Counted from the first letter of the stretch, positions 31,210 to 41,168 are shown. The stretch: DNA of 64,000 bases from Undaria pinnatifida (GCA_012845835.1 JABAKD010000025.1:10235779-10299778); one strand, 5' to 3'. Numbers and translations: made by a program. The notes: generated by a model not told the origin, from the sequence alone.

Positions 31210-31505
31210 ACCTCCCTTGCCGTGGTTCGCGTCTCCTGAGCTAGCAGTCGGCGCTGACTGCTGAGTCATCCCAAAGCTAAGGTGTGCATCAGATTCGGAG
31301 AATTTTTCTGAGCTCCTTATCATGAGGAGCTCAGCTGTCTCCACCCGAAACATGACTTTCGCGCGATACTCGAACACTCTTCTATGCCTCTTAAGTCGAG
31401 AAAACAAAAGTTTCAACGGGTTTCTAAGAGCATCAGAGTAGCCGTTAGTTCCTCCCTTGAGAGATCCGTATCGGCCGGAAACGTTTTGGCCTGAAAATTG
31501 CAACT
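31210..31505 (-). repeat. Dispersed repeat G, copy G1 (reverse)
   Basis: GAGGAGCTCAG..CGAAACATGACTTTCGCGCG.. parallels the reverse of CATGTTTCGGG..GAGCTCCTC in G2, G4 and G6. Confidence 0.5.
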
Positions 31506-31525
31506 CCTGTGGTGGGGTGACTCTG

Positions 31526-32047
31526 CTAATCGACGGGTGCTACGATGGAGGTCCACCAACCATTGTTTTTTTCCTGAGGCACTGATTCTACGACAGCCCC
31601 CCCCCAAAACCAGCGATTTTCTTCAACGAACGTTTCATGGCTGCTCGACACGAGGAAGGATGATGTGAAAAACAAAATCTTCATATATTTTCTTGTTTGC
31701 AAAGGATTATCGAATGATGACGTCGAGGGGGCGAGGGGCACCGTATTTCAGGAGATACGGCCGGGAAATGGTTTCGAAACCGCCGATTTCGCTAAATAAA
31801 GAAATGTTGGGGGGGCTACGTGGAACGACTCAAGGTTCCTCAATTTGGGAGCTTAAGACCTCTCCCAAAAACCGATTTGAATAAAAAAAGAAGGTTGCTG
31901 ACCGGATGAAAAATTCCATGGCCTAGGTAACACAACAAGAATCATGCACAAGAAAAATGCACTTGAACGACGATTTTGGATAAGGAGCCCTGTCCTTCAG
32001 AAAACAGATCGGACGAAAAATGCTAACGCTACCGTATCACGCGTCTA
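31526..32047 (-). mobile_element. MITE family B, copy B5, split by A4
   Basis: GACGGGTGCTACGATGGAGG..TTTCCTGAGG, then A4, then GGTTCCTCAATTTGGGAGC..GACGATTTTGGATAAGGAG..GCTACCGTATCACGCGTC. The B text resumes after A4 without loss, so A4 inserted into an existing B. Confidence 0.85.
31586..31825 (+). mobile_element. MITE family A, copy A4, nested in B5
   Basis: ACTGATTCTACGACAGCCCC to GGGGGGGCTACGTGGAA. AGG borders the insert on both sides within the B text and may be a 3-base target duplication. Confidence 0.9.
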
Positions 32048-32076
32048 TGGCTATATCGCTATCGTAGCTCAGGAGT

Positions 32077-32372
32077 CGACGCGTGCTCGACGATAGAAAG
32101 GGTGTAGCAGTTTCCGTCTGAAGAGGTGGTTTTATGAATAACGCGGCTTCAATCTTACCGCAAAATTGTCGGAAATCCTTTTTTTTTTCTGCATGCATGA
32201 CTTTCGTTGTGTCCGTTTTTTGTTTGTTTTTTTAATCTTGGCTTATGAGCTGTTTAATTTTTTCTCCAAAATCGTTTCTTTTTTGAGGTCAAGAGAGGGA
32301 CATGTCTTAACCTCCAAAAGTGACGGACCTCAGAAAAACCACACCTGTCGTAGCCCCGTCTTCAGGAGTCAC
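32077..32372 (+). mobile_element. MITE family B, copy B6
   Basis: GACGCGTGCTCGACGATAGA to CACCTGTCGTAGCCCCGTC. TCAGGAGTC occurs directly before the left end and one base after the right end. Confidence 0.75.
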
Positions 32373-32384
32373 ACACCCCGCGTT

Positions 32385-32645
32385 AGGGGTTGCAGTTTTC
32401 AGGCCAAAACATCCCTAACCGGTTGAGGTCAAGTGCGCGAAACTATCGGTCGGTATGATATCTTTATTTTCACGATTATATACTGCCGCGCGTTCCACAG
32501 AAAATGCTGGTCGGGTTTGCGCGAAACGAGGCGTCTGCGAAGTCATGTTTCGGGGGAAATACTGAGCCAGGTCCTGATGTTAGGAGCTGCGCGTGTACTT
32601 CTGCTGGGTCTCTAGCGTCGGATGACTCTCAGCGGTTATGCTACT
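32385..32645 (+). repeat. Dispersed repeat G, copy G2
   Basis: AACCGGTTGAGGTCAAG, CTGGTCGGGTTTGCGCGAAA, GCGAAGTCATGTTTCGGGGG and AGGAGCTGCGCG follow the G order. Confidence 0.6.
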
Positions 32646-32734
32646 GTATGTTCACTACTGGAAACCCTTGTTTTTTTTACAAGTTTACTTGAAGTTTGTG
32701 TATAGGGAGGGATTTTGGGGCTCTGAAGGGGTTA

Positions 32735-33000
32735 AGGGGATAGACCACGCATGCCACGCGGTGGAGATGGCACTTTTTTGTCCGTTTTTTTTATTCTGAA
32801 AGGCGGGGTCTCCTTAACCCCAAATCGTCGGAATTTTACATTGTTGACGCTCAATTGTGTTGTTTTGTATGCCTGGGCCATGGAGTTGTTCAACGGTGGT
32901 TGATTCTTCGGTTTACTTTGAAAAAATGGAGCTCCCTAAGTGCCTACACCCCCAGAAACCAATTGGTGCGCACTCGTCGACCACCCATGGCTCGCTTCCT
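32735..33000 (+). mobile_element. MITE family B, degenerate copy B7
   Basis: GGTGGAGATGGCACTTTTTT, GGCGGGGTCTCCTTAACCCC, AAATCGTCGGAATTT, GCCTGGGCCATGGAG, GGTGCGCACTCGTCGAC. The ends are diverged. Confidence 0.6.
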
Positions 33001-33064
33001 CTTTTGTTCCGAAGGCCCTCGCTTTAGCGCAGAGTAGGAGCTCCATCCGTCACCTAAAACACTA

Positions 33065-33180
33065 CGTTCGACGAACGTTGTTCGCTTTACATGTCGATGA
33101 TGGACAGTCCCATGGGCTAGGAGTATAACTAATAAACTTCCGGAAGTAAAACTAATACTTTTGACGAACGCTGTTCACTT
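33065..33180 (+). repeat. ACGAACGTTGTTCAC / TCCCATGGGCTAG repeat, left of LINE piece
   Basis: The unit GACGAACGTTGTTCGC..ACATGTCGATGATGGACAGTCCCATGGGCTAG..TATAACTAATAAA recurs at 34627-34750, on the far side of the LINE fragment. That fits a short tandem array opened by the LINE insertion. Confidence 0.6.
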
Positions 33181-33189
33181 TTACTTACT

Positions 33190-33913
33190 TTCGTACCGTT
33201 CTCCTTCGGCCTGCCCCATCCTTGGGGTGGGCCGAGGAAGCCCGCGAGGACCTGCAGCGGTCTAGCGGCAGTCACACGGGCATCGAGCCTCGGGCTGGGT
33301 AGAGAGGGAACCTTGCGCGGTCTGGCTAGTGAACTGCTCACTCTAAGGACCGCGCGGGGTGGTGGTGATGGGTTTTCTTTTTAACCCCGACGCCGAGGAG
33401 TTCATCCCCGGGGCAGTACGGGTACATCACCACAGCAGAGAGCGCAGCGTGGGCAGCTTGGGGAGTGGAGAGGCTGGCCACCGCGTGGGTACGCATGCAC
33501 GACAGGAAGGATGGGAGTGTCGGCGTTGGCTGGGACGGCTGCACCCAGCCAGCGGAAACCAAGGCGCGAACCGGGCTACGAAACGGAGAGCCACAATCAT
33601 CACATTAATAGAGAGAAAAAAGAAACAACAGAAACAGAAACGGAGGAGGGGACGAGCCTCTCGTCGGCTGGCTGAGAAAGCAGCACGCGAGACTCGTAAG
33701 AGACGGAAGGCGGCACTTGTGGCGGTAGCGACCTACAACGTGCGTACCCTGGCCGTAAAGGGGAAGAACGGGTATGGGCATGACGAGCGTGTACTGGCGA
33801 TAGGCCAGCAACTCGGCTGTGACTTCGTTGGCCTGCAGGAAACTCGACGGCCCGGCAACACGAGATTCAGTGCAGCTGGATACCAAGTTTTTTGCTCAGG
33901 TATTTTGGCTTAA
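33190..33913 (+). pseudogene. LINE 5' piece: PAM2-like motif, basic region, start of AP endonuclease
   Basis: The ATG at 33368 opens 181 codons. Residues 4-14 read LFNPDAEEFIP, which fits the PAM2 motif that binds the MLLE domain of poly(A)-binding protein. Residues about 75-120 are strongly basic (KRRRGRASRRLAEKAARETR), suggesting nucleic acid binding or nuclear import. ATYNVRTL (Asn about 124) and FVGLQETRR (Glu about 158) are the first two catalytic motifs of the exonuclease-endonuclease-phosphatase fold used by LINEs. The ORF stops at 33911 after only about 60 residues of the domain, so the His/Asp motifs and RT are absent. Upstream, 33190-33367 is GC-rich and probably 5' UTR. Whether it is the same family as the 3' ends at 9.3-12.6 and 62.6-64 kb cannot be shown because they do not overlap. 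Confidence 0.75.
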
Positions 33914-34080
33914 TGAGAAGAACACAAAGGGGGGAGGGGGGGAAACAGGAGGAGTAGAAGGAAAGCCGTCCAAGGGAATGGGGGCAGGGGGGGCAACAGG
34001 AGGAATAGAAGGGAGACCGCGGTGGACGAAGGCAGGAAGGAGATGGCAGACAGGGTAGCAAGGTACCAGGCCGACTAGTA
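33914..34080. repeat. G-rich degenerate tandem repeat
   Basis: GGGGGGAAACAGGAGGAGTAGAAGG..and GGGGGGGCAACAGGAGGAAT AGAAGGGA are two units of about 66 bp. Confidence 0.6.
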
Positions 34081-34164
34081 GGTACTCGTAGCACTTTTCG
34101 TCTTTTTCTGGGGTATTTTTTGCCCCTTTGTTCCCTCCTTCCGTGTCCAGGTTTTTGGCTCGTG

Positions 34165-34420
34165 TTCGGAGTATCTTATTTTGGTTTTACTTTACTTTAT
34201 TTTATTTCATTTTATTATGTTTCTTTTCCGAGCTTTGGCTCTCCTTTCCGGCTGGGTTGTTTCTTCGATTTCCCCTTCATTTTGTTTGTTTCATTTTTTG
34301 TTTTATTTTTATCCTTGTTTTTATTTGTTTTCTTATTTTTTTTTCTTATTTTTTTTTTGTTTTTTGTTTTTGTTTTTGTTTTTGTTTATTTCGTATTTCT
34401 CCTTTCCAATGTATTTCTGT
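34165..34420. repeat. T-rich low-complexity tract
   Basis: TTTTA, TTTTTG and TTTATT words; the Phe-rich frames are artefacts. Confidence 0.85.
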
Positions 34421-34626
34421 TGCTGACGTATGTATGTTGTGCCTGTCGTACCCAGTACTAGGGCATGACATTGCGTTGTCGAATGCATTACGATGCATTA
34501 TCTCTGTGTCGTAGCTTGTGACCACAGAGCTGATCTTTCTAGGGTGAAGAATCAGTACGGACACTGGGTGTGCTGGATGTCGACGAGTAGAAGAACGGTT
34601 TAATGTGAAGAACACACACACACTTA

Positions 34627-34750
34627 ACATGTCGATTATGGGCATTCCCATGGGCTAGATGTATAACTGATAAAAGCTTAGAAAATTATACCAGGTACTT
34701 TTTACGAACGTTGATCACTTGACATCTCGATGGTGGACAATCCCATGGAC
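34627..34750 (+). repeat. TCCCATGGGCTAG repeat, right of LINE piece
   Basis: ACATGTCGATTATGGGCATT, CCCATGGGCTAGATGTATAAC, then a partial second unit (TTTACGAACGTTGATCAC) matching 33065-33180. Confidence 0.6.
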
Positions 34751-34987
34751 TAACAACGTTGGCAACTCAAAAAAAGATGTCCAAGTCCAAGTATATTTGG
34801 TACCGTGTGGTAGTTCTGTACCGTGTGGTAGTGCTCGAGTTTGGAGAAGATCGCCGTACATAAATCAGGTGACCTTAAAACGGCGAGCTCTCCCACAGCA
34901 TGCATCAGGCGCGTAGTTTATATATTGGTTACGTACAGCTCACGTGTTACGGTAGACGGGGGTATCCACGTATTCACTGCCTTTTGG

Positions 34988-35009
34988 GTGGGGGCTATCT
35001 TAGAGTCAG
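34988..35009 (-). mobile_element. MITE family A, terminal fragment
   Basis: GGGGGCTATCTTAGAGTCAG T matches the left A end in reverse. Confidence 0.5.
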
Positions 35010-35251
35010 TCAATTTTTTCTTTCGGGGTCACGATATACTAACAACGAGGGCGACTCAAGAAACTAGAAGGCCCAGGCCAACCACGCGATGAATACTCGA
35101 TGACTCTAATAAAATAGGCAAGAGAATTTCATCCCTGTATTTTCCCAGCCCGCATCCCAGTGGTCGAACCCCCCTCCCCGCACACCCTCGGCCAATGGGG
35201 GGGGCGGGGGGGCGGGCACGCGAGTTTTCACGAATGCTACACGGCAGGGGG

Positions 35252-35507
35252 GACGCACGCTACGATAGAGGTAGCACGTTTTCGTCTGAAACGGTTTCTG
35301 AGTGACGGGGCTCCTGAACCAAAAATCGTCGGAAATTGGCCATTTTTTTTTTCATGGATTCTCGTTGTGTACCTAGGCCATGGGATTTTTCATTCCCGGT
35401 TGCAGTTGTATTTGTCTCCGATTCGTGTTTTCGGGAGAGTGTCTTACGCTCCCAAAATCGAGGAACCTCTGGGGAAAAGCGGTGCACCTCTGTCGCAGCA
35501 CGCGTCC
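35252..35507 (+). mobile_element. MITE family B, copy B8
   Basis: GACGCACGCTACGATAGAGG to CTGTCGCAGCACGCGTC, complete and little diverged. Confidence 0.9.
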
Positions 35508-35599
35508 TTATGGTTGTTTTCATTATATATGTGAAAGGTACAATCCCATGAACAATTCCATGAAGCCTAGGTATTCAGCTGAAAATGTTGCGACAAAAA

Positions 35600-35712
35600 G
35601 AATATAGTTCCGCCGATCCTGGGTCAAGGAGCACCGTCATTCGGGGGGAAAAAAAAACGGCAAAAAAAAAAACGCGACGTACCCCGCCTATCGTAGGACG
35701 CGCATCAGAGGT
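35600..35712 (-). mobile_element. MITE family B, half copy (reverse)
   Basis: CCGATCCTGGGTCAAGGAGC..GTCATTC..CGCCTATCGTAGGACGCGC. Confidence 0.55.
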
Positions 35713-35849
35713 ATATGCGGAACTCCTCCAAATCAACCACCTTCAGAAGGCAAGAGAGTGTGCCACACCTCCTTCCGCTTAATTGGTGTTTCGTCTAATG
35801 GACCTAACAACAACAAAAATCAGCCTGCGGCCCGTCTACCTGCTATAAA

Positions 35850-36300
35850 TGTTGCTATGGCATAGGTCTCTCTTTTTTCTGGCTGCTGGCTCAGTGTGTA
35901 TAACCCAGTTGACACGGTATAGATCGCTCTCTTTTTCACGCCCAGTTTTTATGGTATATATCTCTCTTCTATTCAAGCCCAAGCCTAGTTGCTATGGGAT
36001 AGATCTCCCTCTTTTCTGACTGCTGGCTCGGTGTCTAGACTATAGCCCGGTTGTCACGGTATAGATCTCTCTATTTTTCACGCCCAGTTTTTATGGTATA
36101 GATATATATTTTTTTCAAGCCCAAGCCTAGTTGCTATGGTATAGATCTCCCTATTTTCTGACTGCTGGCTCAGTGTCTATAGCCCAGTTGTTACGGTATA
36201 GATCTCTCTATTTTTCTGGCTGCTGGCTCAGTGTCTATAGCCCAGTTGTTACATTATAGATCTCTCTCTTTTTCTGGCGGCTGGCTCGGTGTTTGTGGTG
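35850..36300 (+). repeat. higher-order minisatellite keyed on GGTATAGATCTCTCT
   Basis: Eight to nine monomers of 38 to 62 bp begin with GGTATAGATCTCYCT. They carry three tails: CTGGCTGCTGGCTCAGTGTC plus CCCAGTTGT, CACGCCCAGTTTTTAT, and CAAGCCCAAGCCTAGTTGCT. The order tail 1, 2, 3 is repeated about every 142 bp, then tail 1 repeats alone. Confidence 0.85.
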
Positions 36301-36714
36301 TGTATTTCTAACCGTGTCAGATATTGTAGAGTGCCTCGGGACAGGCCAATGTGTGTATGTTGCCTATATTTCTCAATGCCGTTGATGTCTCAGATTTGAT
36401 GTCGTGCAGGTTTTGGTATGTGCGTCAGAATCATAGTAGCATGTACAGTAGGCGTGACAAGGCGTGAGAAGCCAATTTAGCCGCCCTTAACGCCTTAATG
36501 ATTGGAAACCCGTTTTTTCACAAATCACTTGAATTTAGCATGGGGACAGGTTTTGTGGTTCCAAAGCGGTCAAGTCCGTCTTTTTATCATATTGTGGACG
36601 ATCGTAGATCGGGTAACCTCTGTATCTCGAACGAAACAACAGTCTGGGGCCCGTGACTGATGGCTAACAGTATTTTTGATGGGTGTATCTCTTAGATTAT
36701 CTCCGACGGCAAGT
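36301..36714. other. no supported gene
   Basis: No family or exon was recognised. Confidence 0.3.
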
Positions 36715-36925
36715 CGCTAGATGTTAGAGTCATCCCACGCTATGGGTGCAGCAGATTCCAGGAAGTGTCTTGAGCCCGTAACACAAGGAGAGATCAACAT
36801 TTCACCCGAAACGAGACCTCGCGAAGACGCTCGTTCGCGCAACCCGACCAGCATTTCTATGCAACTAACCAGTAAAAGTATCTTTATGGCCGGTAGTTCC
36901 ACGTTTGAGGGTCTCAACCGACCGC
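36715..36925 (-). repeat. Dispersed repeat G, copy G3 (reverse)
   Basis: GGTGCAGCAGATTCCAGGAAG, GAAACGAGACCTCGCGAAGA and TTCGCGCAACCCGACCAGCA are the reverse of the G blocks. Confidence 0.55.
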
Positions 36926-37087
36926 CTGCGGTATACCTGGCTAAAAAAGTGCAAGTCCCTGCCGTGGGGATGGCTTGTTAGACCTATTTGGCGTCCGTCT
37001 TATGCCTGTTACTGAATCTCTTAGCGTTCTGAACAACGGGGGGGGCACATTTTCCATTGGCGTGTTTTGTCGCTTCGCGCCTTGCAG

Positions 37088-37303
37088 GGAAACGAGAAAC
37101 ACCTCATCCCAGGAATGGATAAGAGCAAAGAGTACGACGGCTGCCACAGCGGCGGCATCAAGCACATTAATTTCTTCGAGGAAAAACCCCCGTGCATATC
37201 CGCGGAACCCCCCACGCGCGAACGCCTGATGAGCTGCTTGTGGAACACGTCGTCTACCTGCCTCGAGCACATGATCAGCATGGACCCCTCGGTCAGACGG
37301 TGA
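37088..37303 (+). CDS. candidate terminal exon, unknown protein
   Basis: Not recognised. A pyrimidine-rich run ending CGCGCCTTGCAG precedes GGAAACGAG at 37088. The frame is open for 71 codons to TGA at 37303. Residues are well mixed: HLIPGMDKSKEYDGCHSGGI, then FFEEKPPCISAEPPTRERLM and NTSSTCLEHM, with four cysteines. It stands out from neighbouring repeat text in GC and codon balance. No matching upstream exon was found, because the 36715-36925 stretch before it is repeat G. Confidence 0.4.
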   Translation, partial: GNEKHLIPGMDKSKEYDGCHSGGIKHINFFEEKPPCISAEPPTRERLMSCLWNTSSTCLEHMISMDPSVRR

Positions 37304-37364
37304 GGATTGAGTTGCGAGCCGTCCCTCTGTAGTGCAGTAGGGGCTGCAGTTGTTGGATTAACTA

Positions 37365-37660
37365 ATAGTGTACCTGTCCGGTTGAGGTCCTCAGGGGATA
37401 AACTAGCCGTTAGTCTGTTAATGTTTTCGACAATAATTTGTTCAAAGACGAGGGCATACTAACAACAAGTGCTGGGTCGGGTTGCGCGAACGGAGGCCTT
37501 CGCAATCATGTTTCGTGTGATGGTGAAATATTGAGCTCCTCCCTCGTGTCAAGAGGGCTCAGGAAACTTCTTGGAATCGGCTGCACCCCCTCCCCCCCTA
37601 TGGTGGGAGGAGTGATTAACTCCTTCTCTTCACGCGTGCTACTACTACGGAGAGGTAGCG
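37365..37660 (+). repeat. Dispersed repeat G, copy G4
   Basis: CCGGTTGAGGTCCTCAGGGG, GGTCGGGTTGCGCGAACGGA, CATGTTTCGTGTGATGGTGA and GAGCTCCTCC..GGGCTCAGGAAACTTCTTGG AATCGGCTGCACC. Confidence 0.65.
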
Positions 37661-37719
37661 CTTTGCGCTTACGCATGTCCCGGATGACCGAGGTTCCTTA
37701 GTCCTACACACAACGGCTA

Positions 37720-38290
37720 CGACAACGCTACCGTATTACTAGGGGGGGATGTTATGATGACGTTATGGCTGATTCTACGATAGCCCCCCCAAAAAAACCA
37801 GCGAGTTTGTTTTAGCAAACGTTTCAGGGCTGCTGGACACGAGGAAGAGTGGTATGAAAACGTAATATTCATTATTTCCTTGTTCCCAAAGGGCTATTGA
37901 TCGATCGATGACCGTCGGGATGGCAAGGGTCACCGTCTTTCAGGAGGTACATACGGCCGGGAGCTGGTTCCAAAACCGGCGATTTCGTTAAAGAATTGTT
38001 GGGGGCGGGCTACCGTAGAACGACTGTTATGATGATGTTATGATATACTCCCATGTTCGACACCGGGTGTTTCACTAGTCCAAAGAGTGACCGTGTGCCC
38101 TCTCGCGGACAAAAACTACTATAGACTACGTGTACGGGGCAGCGGGGCTCACCATTCCATTGCGGATTCACATAAAGACCGCCAAGGAACCGGGTGGGCC
38201 ACTTGCGCGGGTTACCCCGAGCCACTGCAGGAAAGGACCCCCCCAAAAAAATGCCTCCCCACCGTAGCCTGCGGTCATAGCTCACCCAAA
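37720..38290 (+). mobile_element. MITE family C, copy C3, split by A5
   Basis: Left end GCTACCGTATTACTAGGGGG, then a TTATGATGA tract with A5, then CACCGGGTGTTTCACTAGTC..CACTTGCGCGGGTTACCCCG..CCACCGTAGCCTGCGGTC. Outer ends and subterminal blocks are inverted. Confidence 0.65.
37773..38020 (+). mobile_element. MITE family A, copy A5, nested in C3
   Basis: GCTGATTCTACGATAGCCCC to GGCTACCGTAGAA. TTATG lies on both sides, but within a TTATGATGA tract, so the duplication is not decisive. Confidence 0.85.
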
Positions 38291-38325
38291 AAACCGAGGA
38301 TACGGTACGGGGGGAGGGGTCGTCG

Positions 38326-38572
38326 TACGGTAGCCCCCCCCCCAACTTTTGTTTAATGAGAAATCGCCGGTTTTAGAACCAGCTTCCGGTCGTATCTTCT
38401 GAAATACGGTGCCCCTTTCTACCCGGACGTTATCGTTCGATAGTCTTTCCCTTGCCAACAAGAAAAGACATGAAGCTCTTTATTTTTCTTGCATGATCTA
38501 TCCTCGTGTCGGGCAGCCACGAAACGTTCGTTTTAGAAAATCGCTGGTTTAGGGGGGGAGGCTGCCGTAGAA
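38326..38572 (-). mobile_element. MITE family A, copy A6 (reverse), nested in C4
   Basis: CGTACGGTAGCCCCCCCC to GGCTGCCGTAGAA TCAGTC. GGGGT lies directly left of the element and again to its right, which fits a short target duplication. Confidence 0.85.
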
Positions 38573-38835
38573 TCAGTCGGGGGTACCCCCCGTTCTCACT
38601 AGCGTGTTTAGGACACTCGCTCGCGCGAGTGGCTCAGTATCTCGCGGACACGGACAAGAAGGCTTTTTAGGCGATTGTTTTGGCGCAGCGAAGATAGCGA
38701 CTCCTATGTTGCGGGTTGGTTCGGTCAAGTTTCATTGCCACCAAGAAAACATAAGACTCTAGGGGGGGGACAGAGGGGTTACACACGCGCGAGTGACCCC
38801 GAGCCAATCAATGCAACAAAAAAACGACCGACTGA

Positions 38836-39072
38836 TTTTACGATAGCCCCCCGAAAAAAAACAGCGATTTTCTTTAACGAACGTTTCATGGTTGCGCGAC
38901 ACAGGGAAGGATACTATTGAAAACAATGTATTCATACATTTTCATGTGTGCACAAACGTCCAACGATCGACGATGTCGAGGTGTCGAGGGACACCGAATT
39001 TCAGAAGATACGACCGGGAGCTGGTTTTGAAACCGCCGATTTTTAGTCAAAGAAAATTTGGGGGGGCTACTC
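38836..39072 (+). mobile_element. MITE family A, copy A7, right end clipped, nested in C4
   Basis: GACTGATTTTACGATAGCCC to GGGGGGGCTAC; the last CGTAGAA is missing. Confidence 0.8.
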
Positions 39073-39129
39073 GGCCCCAAAATGGGATAAAAGCCCCCCC
39101 CCCCCCCCCCCCGACCGTTGCCTGGGTCG

Positions 39130-39560
39130 AACCTGAAAAGTGTTTCTTTTTTGTGATGAAAAAACGGCAGCCTTGGCGCACAGGATCAATTACTGTTTCG
39201 GAACAAGGGTGACATTCCGACGAGTTTGGGTTGAGTTGGGTTAAGAACGGGTTAAGAATGGGTTAAGGAGACCCGCCATTCAGAAAATCTTGTCGCGAGA
39301 AAAGTGTCTACATTTGTCCTCTGAATAAATGTAGCACTGAGTCGCCATGGAGTTTTGTTCATACATTCGAGTTGCTACACTCTCGGTGTGCGAGTGCCTT
39401 TGAAGACCAGTTTGTGTACGAGGAGCTGAGTAGTTGGTCAAGTTGTGGCGCACGAGAAACGAAGAGGGGCCCACCCTCCACGGCGCGGTAGAGCCATCCC
39501 ACGGTTGGGGGGTGTACAGAAGAAAAATCCCGCGCTCCTAACAGGAGGAGAGGTCAATAT
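39130..39560. other. no supported gene; GGGTTAAG words at 39226-39268
   Basis: TTGGGTTAAGAACGGGTTAA forms three short degenerate repeats. The rest is unassigned. Confidence 0.3.
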
Positions 39561-39562
39561 TA

Positions 39563-39835
39563 TGATGCGTGCTAGGATAGAGGTATACCGTTTTTTGACG
39601 AAAATATTTTCTGAATGACGGGGCTCCTTAACCCAAGATCGTGATACGATAGAGGTATACCCTTTTTTGGCATGATTCTCGTTGTGTGCCTAGGCGATGG
39701 GAGTTTTCATCCGGTGGTAGCAGTTTTTACTTTTCTCTTAAGTCAGGTTTTGAGAGAGGTCTTGTAGTCTCCCAGATTGAGAAAACCTCAGAAAAAAAAA
39801 CGTGGTGTGCACCTCTTTCTAGCGTAGCACGAGTC
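39563..39835 (+). mobile_element. MITE family B, copy B9
   Basis: GATGCGTGCTAGGATAGAGG to CTAGCGTAGCACGAGTC, with an inner repeat of GATACGATAGAGGTATACCC at 39651. Confidence 0.85.
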
Positions 39836-40010
39836 TTCTCACTCCCCTGAAGATGGACTCCGAAGGCGTTCGTTCGCGCATGGAATGGTTGCTAGCTAAG
39901 CTGCTTCATAAACAGATCGCCCAACACCTTTTCGGCACAAACGGACAGAGTCACTCTAATGGGCAGGTGGCCCAAACCTTGCGGTAAAAATGAGGATAGC
40001 CTCCCCCCCC
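39836..40010 (-). repeat. Repeat G, fragment
   Basis: CGAAGGCGTTCGTTCGCGCA is shared with the G copies at 36820 and 56020. Confidence 0.4.
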
Positions 40011-40014
40011 CCCT

Positions 40015-40210
40015 CCCGTAGCATTTTGGTCGAATTTCATTCTTATTTTACAACCTGTAATTGCGTAGTATTTTTAGGCCATGGTTTTGGTCATCGAGTT
40101 GCGCTTTCAGTTTACTCAAAACAATATTCTGTCTCAGGGATCAGAGCTCCTCAAGTGAGGCGCTTAGGAGGCGCTTCAGAGGCAGAATGGTGCACGTCGA
40201 ATGTTGTTCT
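40015..40210 (+). mobile_element. B-like element, divergent subfamily
   Basis: TTTTAGGCCATGGTTTTGGTC, TCGAGTTGCGCTTTCAGTTT, ACTCAAAA and GAGCTCCTCAAGTGAGGCGC..GGTGCACGTCG. The same text, altered, appears at 40480-40640, 40690-40810, 43830-43995, 45236-45390 and 56965-57180. Confidence 0.55.
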
Positions 40211-40230
40211 TTTTTTGCGCTCTGGGCTGG

Positions 40231-40468
40231 TTCTACGATAGCCCTCCGCCAAAACCAGCGATTTTCTTCAACGAATGTTATGCGGCTGCTAGACACGAGA
40301 AAGGGTGTTATTGAAAAAACTATCTTCTTGTAATTTCTTGTTTGCAAAGGACTAACGAACGATGGCGTCGGGGTGGCAAGGGGCGCCATATTTCAGGAGA
40401 TAAAAGACAGGAGCGGGTTTAAAAACCGGCGATTTCGTTGAAAAAAAACAAAAAAAAATTGGGGGGGG
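40231..40468 (+). mobile_element. MITE family A, copy A8, right end clipped
   Basis: GGTTCTACGATAGCCCTCCG, full interior, ending in the G run without the CTACCGTAG end. Confidence 0.85.
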
Positions 40469-40479
40469 AAATCGAATCT

Positions 40480-40810
40480 CTCTCAATGCTTTGTATATCT
40501 AGGCCCATGGATTTTATAAATCGGGTTGCTGTTTCAGTTTACTCAAAATCGGATTTTGGAGAGTGACGAACGTTAGAGGTCTCCAAGGTGAGGTGCTTCA
40601 CGAAATGTCGTCGCACCTCGAATTTCCTTCTTATTTGGCAAACTCTGAGGACTTTTTACGTATAATCTAGCCTAGGCGGGTTGTGAATTAGGGCGTCGGG
40701 TTTCGCTCTCAGTTTTCTCGAAAAATATACGATTTTGGTCTTGGTGAGGATGTTCGAGCTCCCTAAATGAGGCGCTGACGCACACCACGGTAGCGAAGTG
40801 AACCATTATT
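40480..40810 (+). mobile_element. two B-like divergent copies in series
   Basis: Two stretches (40480-40640 and 40690-40810) carry TCAGTTTACTCAAAATCGG/TCAGTTTTCTCG and GAGGTGCTTC/GAGGCGCTGA blocks. Confidence 0.45.
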
Positions 40811-40894
40811 TTCAATTGCTACTCCTCGCTTGAAGACCTCTATATACCCCCCCACGGAAAAAACTGATTTCGGGGGGGGACAAAAAAGTGCTAC

Positions 40895-41070
40895 CCGATC
40901 AGCAAATCCCATGGCGCCCTTAGGTGATCGAAAAAAAAACAAAATCTACAAAAAAAAACGAAACGAAAATAATTCCCACGCTATTTAGGTTCAGGAGCCC
41001 CGTTGAATTCAGAAAAAAGTGTTTGCGCCAAACAGTGGTATACCTTAATACCGTTATCGTAGCGCACGTC
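40895..41070 (-). mobile_element. MITE family B, partial (reverse)
   Basis: AATCCCATGGCGCCCTTAGG..TTAGGTTCAGGAGCCCCGTT..TTATCGTAGCGCACGTC. Confidence 0.55.
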
Positions 41071-41168
41071 CGTCCGCTTCAAAATCGAGACGGTGCCCGC
41101 TGCCGAAGCGCCCGCCCATTTTTTGGCGTCGCCTTTCCGTTGACGCGTGCTAGGTAGACTCCTGAGTG

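Larger units (their letters stand above)
38291..39129 (+). mobile_element. MITE family C, copy C4, split by A6 and A7
   Basis: Left end CGAGGATACGGTACGGGGGG, interrupted by A6, resumes GGGGGTACCCCCCGTTCTCA..ACTCGCTCGCGCGAGTGG..ACGCGCGAGTGACCCCGAG, is interrupted by A7, and resumes GGCCCCAAAATGGGATAAAAG plus a C run, ending CGTTGCCTGGGTCG. Reading the pieces in order restores the C8 layout. Confidence 0.75.

Noticed and set aside
34120-34514. Phe-rich membrane-like ORFs
   Set aside because: They are translations of a T-rich low-complexity tract.
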